A model generated the notes under the pieces. That model had not been told where the DNA came from. It was given only the letters and a program-made list of their open reading frames with translations, and made no database searches. Below are positions 17,659 to 26,033 of a stretch of DNA of 64,000 nt, in pieces. Each line of letters begins with the position of its first letter. The first letter of the stretch is position 1. Source of the DNA: UBA5189 sp040389445 (lineage in GTDB: Bacteria; Chloroflexota; Limnocylindria; Limnocylindrales; CSP1-4); assembly GCA_040389445.1 (NCBI GenBank), contig JAZJZX010000002.1, forward strand, positions 124,001 to 188,000, written 5' to 3'. Made by a program: the position numbers and the translations under genes.

Positions 17659-17823
17659 CATCCGCGCCGCCGCGCCCCGCTGACCGCGCCGCTGCGCCGG
17701 TGCCGGGCGAAATCCGGAGCCGCCTGTGAGCCGGAGCTCGCCCGTGAGGGGCGGCCCGGGCGGCGCGCGGCCCCGGCGCCCGGCCACGGGAGCGACTTGC
17801 CGACGAGGTGCGTCGTGCCCTCC

Positions 17824-17829
17824 TAGACT
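17824..17829 (+). promoter_or_regulatory. Candidate -10 of the cystathionine synthase-family gene
   Basis: TAGACT lies 50 nt before the ATG, so transcription would start near 17836 and give a short leader of about 45 nt. If this is the only promoter, the structured DNA further upstream (17690-17820) is not transcribed with the gene. Confidence 0.4.
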
Positions 17830-17879
17830 GTCGTTGCCGCCCTGTTGGCCGGCGGCTACCACCACCCACGAGGGATTCG

Positions 17880-19037
17880 ATGCGCGAACGAACAGACGGA
17901 CGAGGTTTCGCTACTCGCGCCATTCACGCCGGCGAGCGTCCGGATCCGGTGACGCGTGCCCACAAACCGGCGATCTATGCGACCTCGACCTTCGCGTTCG
18001 ATACCGCCGCGGAGAAGGAAGACGCCGTCGATCGCGCTCTTGCCTGGGAGCCGGGCGTCCATTTCTATTCGCGCACCAGCAATCCGACCAATCGGGCGCT
18101 CGAGGAGAAGGTCGCCTCGATCGAAGGTGCCGAGGACACCGTCGTCTCGTCCTCCGGGATGGCCGCGGTGTCGGCGACGCTGCTCGCCCACCTTGGCGGC
18201 GGGGATCACATCGTGGTTGGTGACGAATTGTTCGTGATCACCCAGGTCCTGCTGGGAGAAGATTTCCCGCGCCGAGGGATCGGGGTCACAGCCGTCGACA
18301 TGACGGATCTTGCCGCCGTCGAAGCGGCCGTCACCCCGAAGACGAGGGTCCTCTTCTACGAAACATCCACGAATCCGCGACTTCGCGTACCGGACATGGA
18401 CGCGCTCGCGGCGCTCGGGCATCGGTACGGCCTGATCGTGATCGCCGACAACACATTCCTCGGGCCGGCGCTCGTTCGACCGTTGGAGCACGGCGCGGAC
18501 ATGGTTCTCCACGCCGCGACCAAATACCTGTCGGGCCATGGGGATGCCGTCTCGGGCGTAGTCTCCGGCCGGAAGGTGCTCCTTGACCCGATCAGGAAGC
18601 AGACCGACACCCTCGGCCAGGCCGCCAGCCCGTTTTCCAGCTGGCTCGTCATGCGCGGGATCCGAACGCTTCCGCTGCGCTCGAGGACGGCATCGGCCAA
18701 CGCATATCAACTGGCCGGCTATCTCGAGCGTCAACCAAACGTCGAGTGGGTCCGCTATCCAGGCCTCCCGTCACATCCGGATCACGCGATCGCGCGCCGG
18801 CTGATCGAGGGGCCGGGGGGTGCCATGCTGGCCTTCCAGCCGCGTGGCGGCGTCGACGGCATGGCGGCGTTCACTGATCACCTTCGCCTGTGCGACATCG
18901 GTGTCAGCCTCGGCGACATCCACACGCTCGTCTATCCGCAGCCAAAGCGCGGCGGCCTCGTCCGCGTCTCGGTCGGCTGCGAGGACGTGGACGATCTCCT
19001 CGAGGACTTCGCCCTCGGCCTGTCGTTCGTCGCCTGA
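17880..19037 (+). CDS. Cystathionine gamma-synthase / methionine gamma-lyase family PLP enzyme
   Basis: This 385-residue Cys/Met metabolism PLP enzyme would act in transsulfuration or sulfhydrylation. Motifs are TRAIHAGERPDPVT, the tetramer-contact YSRTSNPTNRALEEKVASIEG, SSGMAAVSATL, the ETSTNPRLRVPD and VIADNTF loops, and the PLP-Lys in HAATKYLSGHGDAVSGVV. The C-terminal VSLGDIHTLVYPQP fits cystathionine synthases and lyases alike, so the reaction is undecided. The ATG is chosen where MRERTDGRGFATRAIHAGE starts; an in-frame codon 24 positions upstream gives unlikely Arg/Pro-rich sequence. A TAGACT -10 lies at 17824-17829. Confidence 0.92.
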   Translation: MRERTDGRGFATRAIHAGERPDPVTRAHKPAIYATSTFAFDTAAEKEDAVDRALAWEPGVHFYSRTSNPTNRALEEKVASIEGAEDTVVSSSGMAAVSATLLAHLGGGDHIVVGDELFVITQVLLGEDFPRRGIGVTAVDMTDLAAVEAAVTPKTRVLFYETSTNPRLRVPDMDALAALGHRYGLIVIADNTFLGPALVRPLEHGADMVLHAATKYLSGHGDAVSGVVSGRKVLLDPIRKQTDTLGQAASPFSSWLVMRGIRTLPLRSRTASANAYQLAGYLERQPNVEWVRYPGLPSHPDHAIARRLIEGPGGAMLAFQPRGGVDGMAAFTDHLRLCDIGVSLGDIHTLVYPQPKRGGLVRVSVGCEDVDDLLEDFALGLSFVA

Positions 19038-19132
19038 ACGCGTTCCTCAACCCGTTCCTCGGCGCCGGCGTTCGACCCGTCGCCTGAACCCGTTCCTCGG
19101 CGCCGGCGTTCGACCGGTCGACCCGTCGCCTG
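19031..19132 (+). repeat. Short imperfect tandem repeat at a gene end
   Basis: A 38-nt unit beginning AACCCGTTCCTCGGCGCC is present at 19049-19086 and again at 19087-19120 with one mismatch and a slightly shorter end. A shortened first copy covers the stop codon of the preceding gene (19031-19048). The word CGACCCGTCGCCTG recurs at 19073 and 19119. It sits between two convergent genes and looks like slippage or local duplication of the gene end. Confidence 0.75.
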
Positions 19133-19149
19133 GGCGGCCTGCCCGCGGG

Positions 19150-19929
19150 CTACCCGCGGCCGAGCGCGGCGGCTGCGGCCAGTGCCGCTCCGATCGTCAG
19201 ATCTACCCGCCGGGTGACCTCCTCCTCAGGCGGTCGGAACCACGTTTCGTCACTGTTGGCCCGGACCTCGCGGTTCGTCTCGGGATCCACGATGACGTCG
19301 GAGACCGTGAGGATGGTGCCGGCGCGCACGGGGCGGCCCTTCGCCTGCTCGCGCATCGCGAGCAGGAAGAGTGCCGCTGTTTCCATCTCCGCCGCAAGGT
19401 ACCCGCGGCGGCCCCATCGCACGGCGCCCTCGGGATGAGGGTCGTAGAAGACGTCCGAGGTGACGATCGGCCCGACATGGGTCGTGAGGCCCGCCGCCCG
19501 GCTGGCGTCGGCGAGCGCGAGGACAACGTCGATGCTCGCCGTGGGGGCCGCTGCTTCATGCCCCCCGAGCGTGGCCCCGATCCCGGAGGATGACGCCGCC
19601 GCCAGCGCGACCACGACGTCGCCGATCCGCAATCGCCCATAGCCACCGCACGTGCCGACCCGGATGAACGTCTCGACCCCGAGCATCAGCAGTTCCTCGA
19701 CGACGATCGTGGTGGTCGGCGTGCCCATCATCGTGGTCTGCACGGACACGGGGACCCCGTTGACCGTGCCGGTATAGCCCAGGAGTCCGCGATGTGAGGT
19801 CACGAGACGACTGGCGTCGAGGCCTCCGTCGAAGCGGGCCGCAATACGCGTTGCGCGGTTCGGGTCACCCGGCAGCAGGACCACCGGCGCGTATTCGCCG
19901 GGCTCGGCATGGAGATGGATCTGGGGCAT
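19150..19929 (-). CDS. Nucleoside phosphorylase (PNP/uridine phosphorylase family)
   Basis: This 259-residue member of the trimeric/hexameric NP-I family splits nucleosides with phosphate to free base and ribose-1-phosphate. It begins HLHAEPGEYAPVVLLPGDPNRA, where the GDPxR phosphate loop is clear. It has MMGTPTTTIVVEELLMLGV, RVGTCGGY, and the substrate-binding AAEMETAALFLLA. The AEMETAA and TVSD segments match uridine/purine phosphorylases of the DeoD/Udp type. GGAGGAATC just before the ATG is a strong ribosome-binding site. It lies 12 nt after the CoA-binding protein gene and back to back with a nucleoside transporter operon. Confidence 0.92.
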   Translation of the reverse strand: MPQIHLHAEPGEYAPVVLLPGDPNRATRIAARFDGGLDASRLVTSHRGLLGYTGTVNGVPVSVQTTMMGTPTTTIVVEELLMLGVETFIRVGTCGGYGRLRIGDVVVALAAASSSGIGATLGGHEAAAPTASIDVVLALADASRAAGLTTHVGPIVTSDVFYDPHPEGAVRWGRRGYLAAEMETAALFLLAMREQAKGRPVRAGTILTVSDVIVDPETNREVRANSDETWFRPPEEEVTRRVDLTIGAALAAAAALGRG

Positions 19930-19941
19930 CGATTCCTCCGT

Positions 19942-20433
19942 TCAGGTGCGGATCAGACGATCGTGTTCGACGATGGTGCAGCGATCCATGACCACGGACA
20001 GGCCGCCCGCGGCGGCGATACGGCCGGCCTCCTGGCTCACGATCCCGAGTTGCAGCCACAGGCAGCGCGCGCCGACCTCGACCGCCTCACGCGCATGCGC
20101 CGGGCACGCTTCATGGCGGCGGAAGACGTCGACGATGTCCACCGCGCCGGTTGCCGTCACGGCGTCCTGGAGCGAGCGAAAACAGGGGAGTCCGTCCACG
20201 ACCTGTTCCCGAGGGTTCACCGGCACCACGTCATAGCCCGATTTCCGAAGCGCCATGAACACGCCGTGCGACGGGCGGGAGGGATTGTTCGATGCCCCGA
20301 TGACGGCGATACGAGGACCGGAGCCGAGGAGCTCGCGAATGGCATCGTCGTCGAGCAGCGGCACCCCGAGGCGACCTTCCTGGAGGTCGAGCAGCTCGGC
20401 GAGGCGGTTGTGTTCGGCCGTTCTTTCCATCAT
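19942..20433 (-). CDS. CoA-binding (YccU-type) protein
   Basis: This protein of about 163 residues has a single CoA-binding Rossmann domain: IAVIGASNNPSRPSHGVFMALRKSGYDVVPVNPREQ is the classic N-terminus of the YccU/succinyl-CoA-synthetase-like family, and VDIVDVFRRHE and CLWLQLGIVSQEAGRIAAAGG follow. Its role is unknown; relatives may bind CoA or protect it. The start is uncertain. Two adjacent ATGs (20433, 20430) are the most likely, with no clear ribosome-binding site, and an upstream ATG at 20475 would add 14 residues. It probably heads the operon with the phosphorylase gene. Confidence 0.82.
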   Translation of the reverse strand: MMERTAEHNRLAELLDLQEGRLGVPLLDDDAIRELLGSGPRIAVIGASNNPSRPSHGVFMALRKSGYDVVPVNPREQVVDGLPCFRSLQDAVTATGAVDIVDVFRRHEACPAHAREAVEVGARCLWLQLGIVSQEAGRIAAAGGLSVVMDRCTIVEHDRLIRT

Positions 20434-20523
20434 CGGAGGGTCCAGTTTCCATTGTTTGCGTAACGGGCTGGTCATTCTGACGCGCAGGACGCACCATGTG
20501 CACGGGCGGCGCGAACGACCCCG

Positions 20524-20553
20524 TCGACGAGCGGCGGACAGGTAGCGTATTCT
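20524..20553 (+). promoter_or_regulatory. Candidate promoter of the nucleoside transporter operon
   Basis: TCGACG and TATTCT are separated by 18 nt in the gap between the CoA-binding protein and the transporter lipoprotein. They would give a leader of about 50 nt that contains the AGGAGG ribosome-binding site. Confidence 0.4.
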
Positions 20554-20610
20554 GCCCGCCACGACCGGTTCCACGACCCCGGAGAGCCGGTCTCACAGGA
20601 GGAGAACAGA

Positions 20611-21738
20611 TTGCGTAGTTCCAGTCGGCTGCTCGCGCTCGGCGCGTCCGCAGCCATCATTTTTGCCGCATGTGGCGGTGGCGCATCGACGGCCCCGTCG
20701 GCCGCTCCGAGCGACGCAGCCAGCACGACCCCGACGGACGCTCCCGTCGAGAGCATGGCCCCGTTCAAGGCCTGCCTCGTGACCGACACCGGCGGCCTCG
20801 GCGACAAGGGCTTCAACGACAATGCCCTCAAGGGTCTGCAGGACGCGCTGGCGGCCGGCTCCGCGACCGAGGTCAAGAACCTCGAATCCAAGAAGGATGC
20901 CGACTACGCGAGCAACATCGACCTGCTCGTCACGGATGGTTGCCAGCAGATCACGACGGTCGGCTTCAACATGGGTGACATCACCGCCGTGAAGGCGGGC
21001 GAGAACACGGACATCGCGTTCTCGATCGTCGACTACGCCTATGACCCGGCCATCGCCAACGTCACCGGCATCGTCTTCGCAACGGAGCAGGCGGGCATGC
21101 TCGCGGGCTACCTCGCGGCAGGCGTGTCGGCCACCGGAAAGATCGGGACCTACGGTGGTCTGCCGATCCCGCCGGTCACGGCGTTCATGGACGGTCTCTT
21201 CGCCGGGATCAAGTACTACAACCAGGAGAAGGGCACCAACGTCACGCTCCTCGGTTGGGATCCCGTGTCCAAGCAGGGTGTCTTCGCTCCGGCGGACAAC
21301 CCCTGGGGCAACACGGACTTCGGCAACAACCAGGCAAAGGCGTTCTTCCAGGAAGGTGTTGACGTCGTCCTCCCGGTCGCGGGCGGAACCGGCATCGGCA
21401 CGTTCACGGCAGCGAAGCAGGCCCAGGGTGAGGGCAAGAAGGTCTACGCCATCGGCGTCGACACGGATCAATACCTCACCGCTCCCGGCTTCGAAAGCGT
21501 CATCCTGACCTCCATCCAGAAGGTCATCGACAAGGCCGTTGCCGACGCGATCAAGCTCGCGCATGACGGCGGCCTCGGTGGCACGAACTACGTCGGTACC
21601 CTCGAGAACGGCGGAGTGGGGCTCGCCCCGTTCCACGACCTCGCGACCCTGGTGTCGGCCGATCTCAGCACGGGGCTCGATGCCCTGAAGGCGAAGATCG
21701 TCGCCGGTACCGTCAAGGTCGCCGATTTCGCGAAGTAG
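20611..21738 (+). CDS. BMP-family nucleoside-binding lipoprotein of an ABC importer
   Basis: This 375-residue solute-binding protein has a signal peptide and lipobox (IIFAAC, Cys at about residue 21), so it is anchored as a lipoprotein. A Ser/Thr/Ala/Pro-rich linker follows, then the BMP/Med domain starting at KACLVTDTGGLGDKGFNDNALKGL. LLGWDPVSKQG and the GTGIGTFTAAKQ region are typical of nucleoside/purine binding BMP proteins (PnrA, BmpA, NupN). The start codon is TTG, placed 7 nt after a perfect AGGAGG (20597-20602). It is followed by the ATPase and two permeases, and divergent from the phosphorylase. Confidence 0.93.
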   Translation: MRSSSRLLALGASAAIIFAACGGGASTAPSAAPSDAASTTPTDAPVESMAPFKACLVTDTGGLGDKGFNDNALKGLQDALAAGSATEVKNLESKKDADYASNIDLLVTDGCQQITTVGFNMGDITAVKAGENTDIAFSIVDYAYDPAIANVTGIVFATEQAGMLAGYLAAGVSATGKIGTYGGLPIPPVTAFMDGLFAGIKYYNQEKGTNVTLLGWDPVSKQGVFAPADNPWGNTDFGNNQAKAFFQEGVDVVLPVAGGTGIGTFTAAKQAQGEGKKVYAIGVDTDQYLTAPGFESVILTSIQKVIDKAVADAIKLAHDGGLGGTNYVGTLENGGVGLAPFHDLATLVSADLSTGLDALKAKIVAGTVKVADFAK

Positions 21739-21763
21739 CGCTTCGCGCCACTTCGGATAGCTC

Positions 21764-21795
21764 GCTCCCTCGGCGCCATCCGGCGCCGGGGGAGC
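21764..21795 (+). terminator. Strong intercistronic hairpin (attenuator/terminator-like)
   Basis: A 14-bp stem with one G-T pair and an ATCC loop lies 26 nt after the lipoprotein stop. No T-run follows, so it is more likely an mRNA-stabilising or partial termination element than a complete terminator. In binding-protein transporter operons such hairpins let the binding protein be made in excess over the membrane parts. Confidence 0.6.
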
Positions 21796-21823
21796 ATCGC
21801 AACTCGGCCCGTTCGATCCGGCC

Positions 21824-21882
21824 CGCCCTCGGGGCGGACATCCTGCGTCCCGCCCTCGGGGCGCACATCCTGCGTCCCGCCC
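21824..21882 (+). repeat. 27-nt tandem repeat, 2.2 copies
   Basis: CGCCCTCGGGGCGGACATCC plus seven more bases (21824-21850) is repeated at 21851-21877 with one mismatch, and a third copy begins. It is located in the leader of the ABC ATPase gene. Each unit contains a small CCCTCGGGG palindrome. Confidence 0.75.
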
Positions 21883-21909
21883 CACGGCAGCTCGAGGTTG
21901 GCCCGACCG

Positions 21910-23412
21910 ATGCGCCTGCGACTCAACGGCATCACGAAGCAGTTTCCCGGGGTCCTTGCCAACGACCACGTCAGCATCGAGGTCGATCGGGGCGAGATCC
22001 TCGCCCTGCTGGGCGAGAACGGCGCCGGCAAGACCACGCTCATGAACATCCTGTCCGGGCTGTACCGCCCGGATGAGGGTGAGATCGTCGTCGATGACAC
22101 CCCCCGCTCGTTCCGGGATCCGGCCGAGGCCATCGATGCCGGTATCGGCATGGTCCACCAGCACTTCATGCTGGTCCCGATCTTCGACGTGACCGACTCC
22201 GTCACCCTCGGTTCGGAGGTGACACAGGGTCCACTCGGTGTTCTCAATCGACCGGCCGCGCGCGCCCGGATCGTCGAACTGTCGGAAACGTACGGCCTCG
22301 ACGTCGACCCCGATGCGATGATCGAGGATCTCCCCGTGGGCGTTCGCCAGCGGGTCGAGATCCTGAAGGCGCTCTACCGGCATTCGGACATCCTCGTCCT
22401 CGACGAGCCGTCGGCTGTCCTGACGCCGCAGGAGACCGAGGAGCTGTTCGTCATCATCCGCGGCCTGGCGAAGGCCGGGACCGCCATCATCTTCATTTCC
22501 CACAAGCTCAACGAGGTACTCGAGATCGCGGACCGGATCACCGTCCTTCGGCTGGGCAAGGTCGTGGGCACGGTGAGCCCGGCCGGGACGACCAAGTCGG
22601 CCCTCGCCGAGATGATGGTCGGCCGGCAGGTCCAGCTCACCGTTGAGCGCAAGGATGCAGCTCGAGGTCCAGTCGTCCTGGCGGTCCACGACCTGCAGGT
22701 CCGGGACGATCGTGGCGAGGTCGCCGTCAAGCACCTCGACCTGGAGGTCCACGCCGGTGAGATCGTGGCCGTGGCAGGCGTCCAGGGCAACGGCCAGACG
22801 GAGTTCGTCGAGGCGCTGACCGGGCTCCGCGCGCTCGACGCTGGAACGATCACGATCGACGGCAAGGCCATTCACCCGGACTCCCGGTATATCGCCGATC
22901 TGGGCGTGGCGCACATCCCCGAGGATCGCCTCCGGGACGGGCTGGTCAAGGGCTTCACGGTCGCCGAGAACTATGTCCTCGATGCCTACCATCGAGAGCC
23001 GTATTCAAGCGGCATACGCTTTCATCGAGACGCGGTTGCGGCAGCTGCGACCAGGGCGGTCAGCGACTTCGACATACGGACCCCGTCGATCAGCACGGAC
23101 GTCGGCTCGCTGTCCGGCGGCAACCAGCAGAAGGTGATCGTGGCCCGCGAGTTCGGGCGCGAGGTGAAGCTGGTCGTCGCCTCGCAGCCGACACGGGGGC
23201 TCGATGTCGGCTCCATCGAATACATCCATCGCCGGATCGTGGAGCAGCGCGATGCCGGCGTCGCGATCCTGATCGTGAGCACCGAGCTGGACGAGGTCCT
23301 GGCGCTCGGTGACCGCGTCGCGGGGATGTACGACGGCGAGCTCGTCGGCATCCTGCCGGCCGCCGAAGCGACGCGCGAGCGCGTCGGCCTCCTGATGGGC
23401 GGCGTTCGGTGA
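21910..23412 (+). CDS. Nucleoside ABC importer, double ATP-binding protein
   Basis: This 500-residue tandem ATPase of the RbsA/MglA layout is typical for BMP-type nucleoside importers (NupA/NupO-like). The first half is canonical: GENGAGKTTLM, an altered signature LPVGVRQRVEILKAL, and DILVLDEPSAVLTPQE. The second half has a degenerate Walker A (GVQGNGQTEF) but a normal LSGGNQQKVIVAREF signature, as usual in this family. An in-frame TTG four codons upstream is possible, but the ATG at 21910 fits better with the GAGG about 12 nt before it. The following permease GTG overlaps its stop by 4 nt. Confidence 0.93.
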   Translation: MRLRLNGITKQFPGVLANDHVSIEVDRGEILALLGENGAGKTTLMNILSGLYRPDEGEIVVDDTPRSFRDPAEAIDAGIGMVHQHFMLVPIFDVTDSVTLGSEVTQGPLGVLNRPAARARIVELSETYGLDVDPDAMIEDLPVGVRQRVEILKALYRHSDILVLDEPSAVLTPQETEELFVIIRGLAKAGTAIIFISHKLNEVLEIADRITVLRLGKVVGTVSPAGTTKSALAEMMVGRQVQLTVERKDAARGPVVLAVHDLQVRDDRGEVAVKHLDLEVHAGEIVAVAGVQGNGQTEFVEALTGLRALDAGTITIDGKAIHPDSRYIADLGVAHIPEDRLRDGLVKGFTVAENYVLDAYHREPYSSGIRFHRDAVAAAATRAVSDFDIRTPSISTDVGSLSGGNQQKVIVAREFGREVKLVVASQPTRGLDVGSIEYIHRRIVEQRDAGVAILIVSTELDEVLALGDRVAGMYDGELVGILPAAEATRERVGLLMGGVR

Positions 23413-24746
23413 AGCGGTTCCCTTTGGCCATGATCGTCTGGACGATGATCGGGATCATTGCCCTGGTCCTGCTGGCGTTCCAGCAGGCCTATGTCGCGCT
23501 CGCCGTCGTCGTGGTCCTCGGCCTCGCCGTCGCGGGAGCGAACCGGACGGTCCGGGGCCGACAGTTCGTCGGGAGGTTGAAGCTCCCGGTCCTCGCCATT
23601 CTCTCGGCGTTCATCGTCGGCGGGATCGTGCTGATCTTCTCGGACCTCGAGTTCTACACGAAGTTCCCGGCCGATCCTCTTGGCACGATGCTGGCCAGCC
23701 TGGGGCGCGTCGGCAATGCCTACGGCGCCCTCATCGTGGGTGCCCTGGGTGATCCCGGGAAGATCGCCGCTGCGCTGGCGACCGGCAGCCCGAACAAGAT
23801 CGGAATCGCCTTCCGCCCGATCAGTGAAACACTCCTGGCGACGACCCCGCTCATTCTTGCCGGCCTCGGTGTTGCCGTGGCGTTCCGGTCCGGTGTCTTC
23901 AACATCGGAGCCGAAGGTCAGCTCAAGATCGGGGCCATCCTGGCGGTCTGGGTCGGGATCTGGGTGCCGCTCCCGGCGCCGTTCCACATCCTCGCCGCCC
24001 TCGTGGCCGGGATCGTCGGCGGCGCTTTCTGGGGCTTCATCCCGGGCATCCTCAAGGCCAGGACGGGCGCCCATGAAGTGATCACGACGATCATGCTGAA
24101 TGCCATCGCCCAGCAGATCATGCTCGCCTTGCTGCTCACGCCCATCCTCCAGCCGGTTGGCGGCACGACGCCGATCAGCCGGACGATTCTGGAGTCGGCG
24201 CAGATGCCGATCCTGCTGGACCTGCCCAAGATCCGCGTGCACCTCGGGCTGATCATCGCGCTCCTGGCCGCCGTGTGGACGTCCTGGCTCATGTTCCGGA
24301 CGACGAAGGGCTTCGAGTTCCGCGCAGCCGGCCTCAATCCGCGCGCCGCGGGCTATGCCGGCATGCGCGCCGGCCGGACGATCGTCCTCGCGATGGTCGT
24401 GTCCGGCGGACTGGCCGGCCTCGCCGGAGCCAGCGAGGTGCTCGGGACGACGCATTACCTCTCACCGACCATCAGCCCGGGCTACGGCTGGGACGCGATC
24501 TCGCTCGCGCTTCTCGGCGGAACCAGACCCGGTGGCGTCGTGGTGGCCGCCCTGCTGTTCGGAGCGCTGCGCGCCGGCGGCCCCGGCATGGCGCTCGCGA
24601 CGGGCGTCCCGATCGACCTGCTCGCCTTCATCTCCGCGCTGGTGATCATGTTCGTGGCCGCCCCGCGGCTCGTTCGTGAGATCTACCGGGTCAGGTTGAC
24701 CGCAACCACCCCGCAGACCCCGGTCGTACAGGAGACTCCGCTATGA
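23409..24746 (+). CDS. Nucleoside ABC importer permease 1
   Basis: This 445-residue membrane protein of the BPD_transp_2 (branched-chain/sugar/nucleoside) family is a YufP/NupP-like subunit. Two N-terminal helices precede a polar loop, then about eight more helices with the family motif GVFNIGAEGQLKIGAILAVW, the GAHEVITTIMLNAIA cytoplasmic helix and the FRAAGLNPRAAGYAGM coupling segment. It starts with GTG overlapping the stop of the ATPase gene (GTGA) and ends in an ATGA overlap with the second permease, so the three transporter genes are translationally coupled. Confidence 0.92.
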   Translation: MKRFPLAMIVWTMIGIIALVLLAFQQAYVALAVVVVLGLAVAGANRTVRGRQFVGRLKLPVLAILSAFIVGGIVLIFSDLEFYTKFPADPLGTMLASLGRVGNAYGALIVGALGDPGKIAAALATGSPNKIGIAFRPISETLLATTPLILAGLGVAVAFRSGVFNIGAEGQLKIGAILAVWVGIWVPLPAPFHILAALVAGIVGGAFWGFIPGILKARTGAHEVITTIMLNAIAQQIMLALLLTPILQPVGGTTPISRTILESAQMPILLDLPKIRVHLGLIIALLAAVWTSWLMFRTTKGFEFRAAGLNPRAAGYAGMRAGRTIVLAMVVSGGLAGLAGASEVLGTTHYLSPTISPGYGWDAISLALLGGTRPGGVVVAALLFGALRAGGPGMALATGVPIDLLAFISALVIMFVAAPRLVREIYRVRLTATTPQTPVVQETPL

Positions 24747-26026
24747 CCAGTCTGCCGATGACGGTGGAGGCGTCGATGCTTTCGGCGGCGGAGCGCCGGG
24801 CTCGCAACAACGGCCTGATCCGTGCCGCCACCTATGCCGTGGTCGGCCTGGGCGTCCTCTTCGTCGGACTCTTCCGCGTGCCGGCCGACCAGCTCACGAT
24901 CTACAAGCTCGTCTTCGACGAATCCGTGGTCAAGCTGCCGGACCTGTCACTGCCGGTCGGCGGCACCTACGTGGTCGCCGGCATCGCGAGCCTCATCGTT
25001 GCCGCTCTCCAGCTCAGGGCACCATCCAGCCGGAACTGGCGCCGCCTCATGGCGGTGGTGATCTTCGCCCTCGTGTTCGCCGTCCTCACCGGCATCCTGG
25101 GCGGAAAGACGCCGAGTCTGGTCGGGCTGACCTCCGCCACCGTGTCCTTCGCCCTGCCGATCGTGTTCGCGGGCCTGGCCGCGATCCTGTGCGAGCGATC
25201 CGGCGTGATGAACATCGGCATCGAGGGCATCATTCTCCTGGGCGCGGCGGCGACCTCGATCGGCGGATCACTGCTGGGAAGCCCGCTTGCCGGCATCGGC
25301 GTCGGGATCATCTCGGGAGCCCTGCTCGGCCTGCTTCTGGCGGTGCTCAGCATCCGCTATCAAGTCGACCAGGTCATCGCCGGCACGGTGCTCAACCTGG
25401 CCGCGGCGGGCATCACGACGTTCATGTACACGCGGATCCTCCAGGTCAAGCCGGAGCTCAACGACCCGGGCCTCATCGGATCGTCGCCCATTCCGTTCCT
25501 GTCGGAGATTCCCATCATCGGGCCGACCCTCTTCAACGGATCGTTCTTCCTGTACACCGGCTTCGTCCTGATCGTGATCATGCAGCTGGCGATCTACCGG
25601 ACGCGCTGGGGTCTTCGGCTCCGGGCCGTGGGAGAGAACCCCAAGGCGGCCGGCACCATCGGAATCGACGTGCTCAAGATTCGTTACCGGGCCCTGGCGG
25701 CCGGCGGTGCCGTCGCGGGGTTTGCCGGGTCCTACCTGGTCGTTGTCTCGACCGGATCGTTCCAGATCGGCATGTCGGCCGGCATCGGATTCATCGGCAT
25801 CGCCGCGATGATCTTCGGTGGGTGGAACCCAGTGGGCGTCGCCGGGGCGGCCCTCGTCTTCGGCTTTGCCCGATCTGCCGAGTCCCGGCTCGGGACGGTC
25901 GGCGTGGACGTTCCGACGGTGTTCCTGAGCATCCTGCCGTATGTCGTGACGATCATCGTGGTCGCCGGCCTGGTGGGCCGCGTCCGCGGCCCGGCTGCCG
26001 CGGGACAGCCGTACGAACAGGCCTGA
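24743..26026 (+). CDS. Nucleoside ABC importer permease 2
   Basis: This 427-residue permease is the YufQ/NupQ-like partner of the preceding protein. Several N-terminal helices are followed by the conserved LCERSGVMNIGIEGIILLGA, YQVDQVIAGTVLNLAAAGI and RAVGENPKAAGTIGIDV coupling segment, then GFIGIAAMIFGGWNP. It has about ten hydrophobic segments. It overlaps the first permease by 4 nt and precedes the nucleoside hydrolase by 7 nt, which completes an import-and-cleave operon. Confidence 0.92.
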   Translation: MTSLPMTVEASMLSAAERRARNNGLIRAATYAVVGLGVLFVGLFRVPADQLTIYKLVFDESVVKLPDLSLPVGGTYVVAGIASLIVAALQLRAPSSRNWRRLMAVVIFALVFAVLTGILGGKTPSLVGLTSATVSFALPIVFAGLAAILCERSGVMNIGIEGIILLGAAATSIGGSLLGSPLAGIGVGIISGALLGLLLAVLSIRYQVDQVIAGTVLNLAAAGITTFMYTRILQVKPELNDPGLIGSSPIPFLSEIPIIGPTLFNGSFFLYTGFVLIVIMQLAIYRTRWGLRLRAVGENPKAAGTIGIDVLKIRYRALAAGGAVAGFAGSYLVVVSTGSFQIGMSAGIGFIGIAAMIFGGWNPVGVAGAALVFGFARSAESRLGTVGVDVPTVFLSILPYVVTIIVVAGLVGRVRGPAAAGQPYEQA

Positions 26027-26033
26027 CGGCCGG

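Noticed and set aside
19036..19098. GAACGCGTTC and GAACCCGTTC palindromes as LexA boxes
   Set aside because: The spacer is 2, not 4, nt; they are part of a local repeat between two convergent genes with no promoter.
20593..22992. Minus-strand ORF of 799 codons
   Set aside because: Antisense to the binding protein and ATPase genes of the nucleoside importer.
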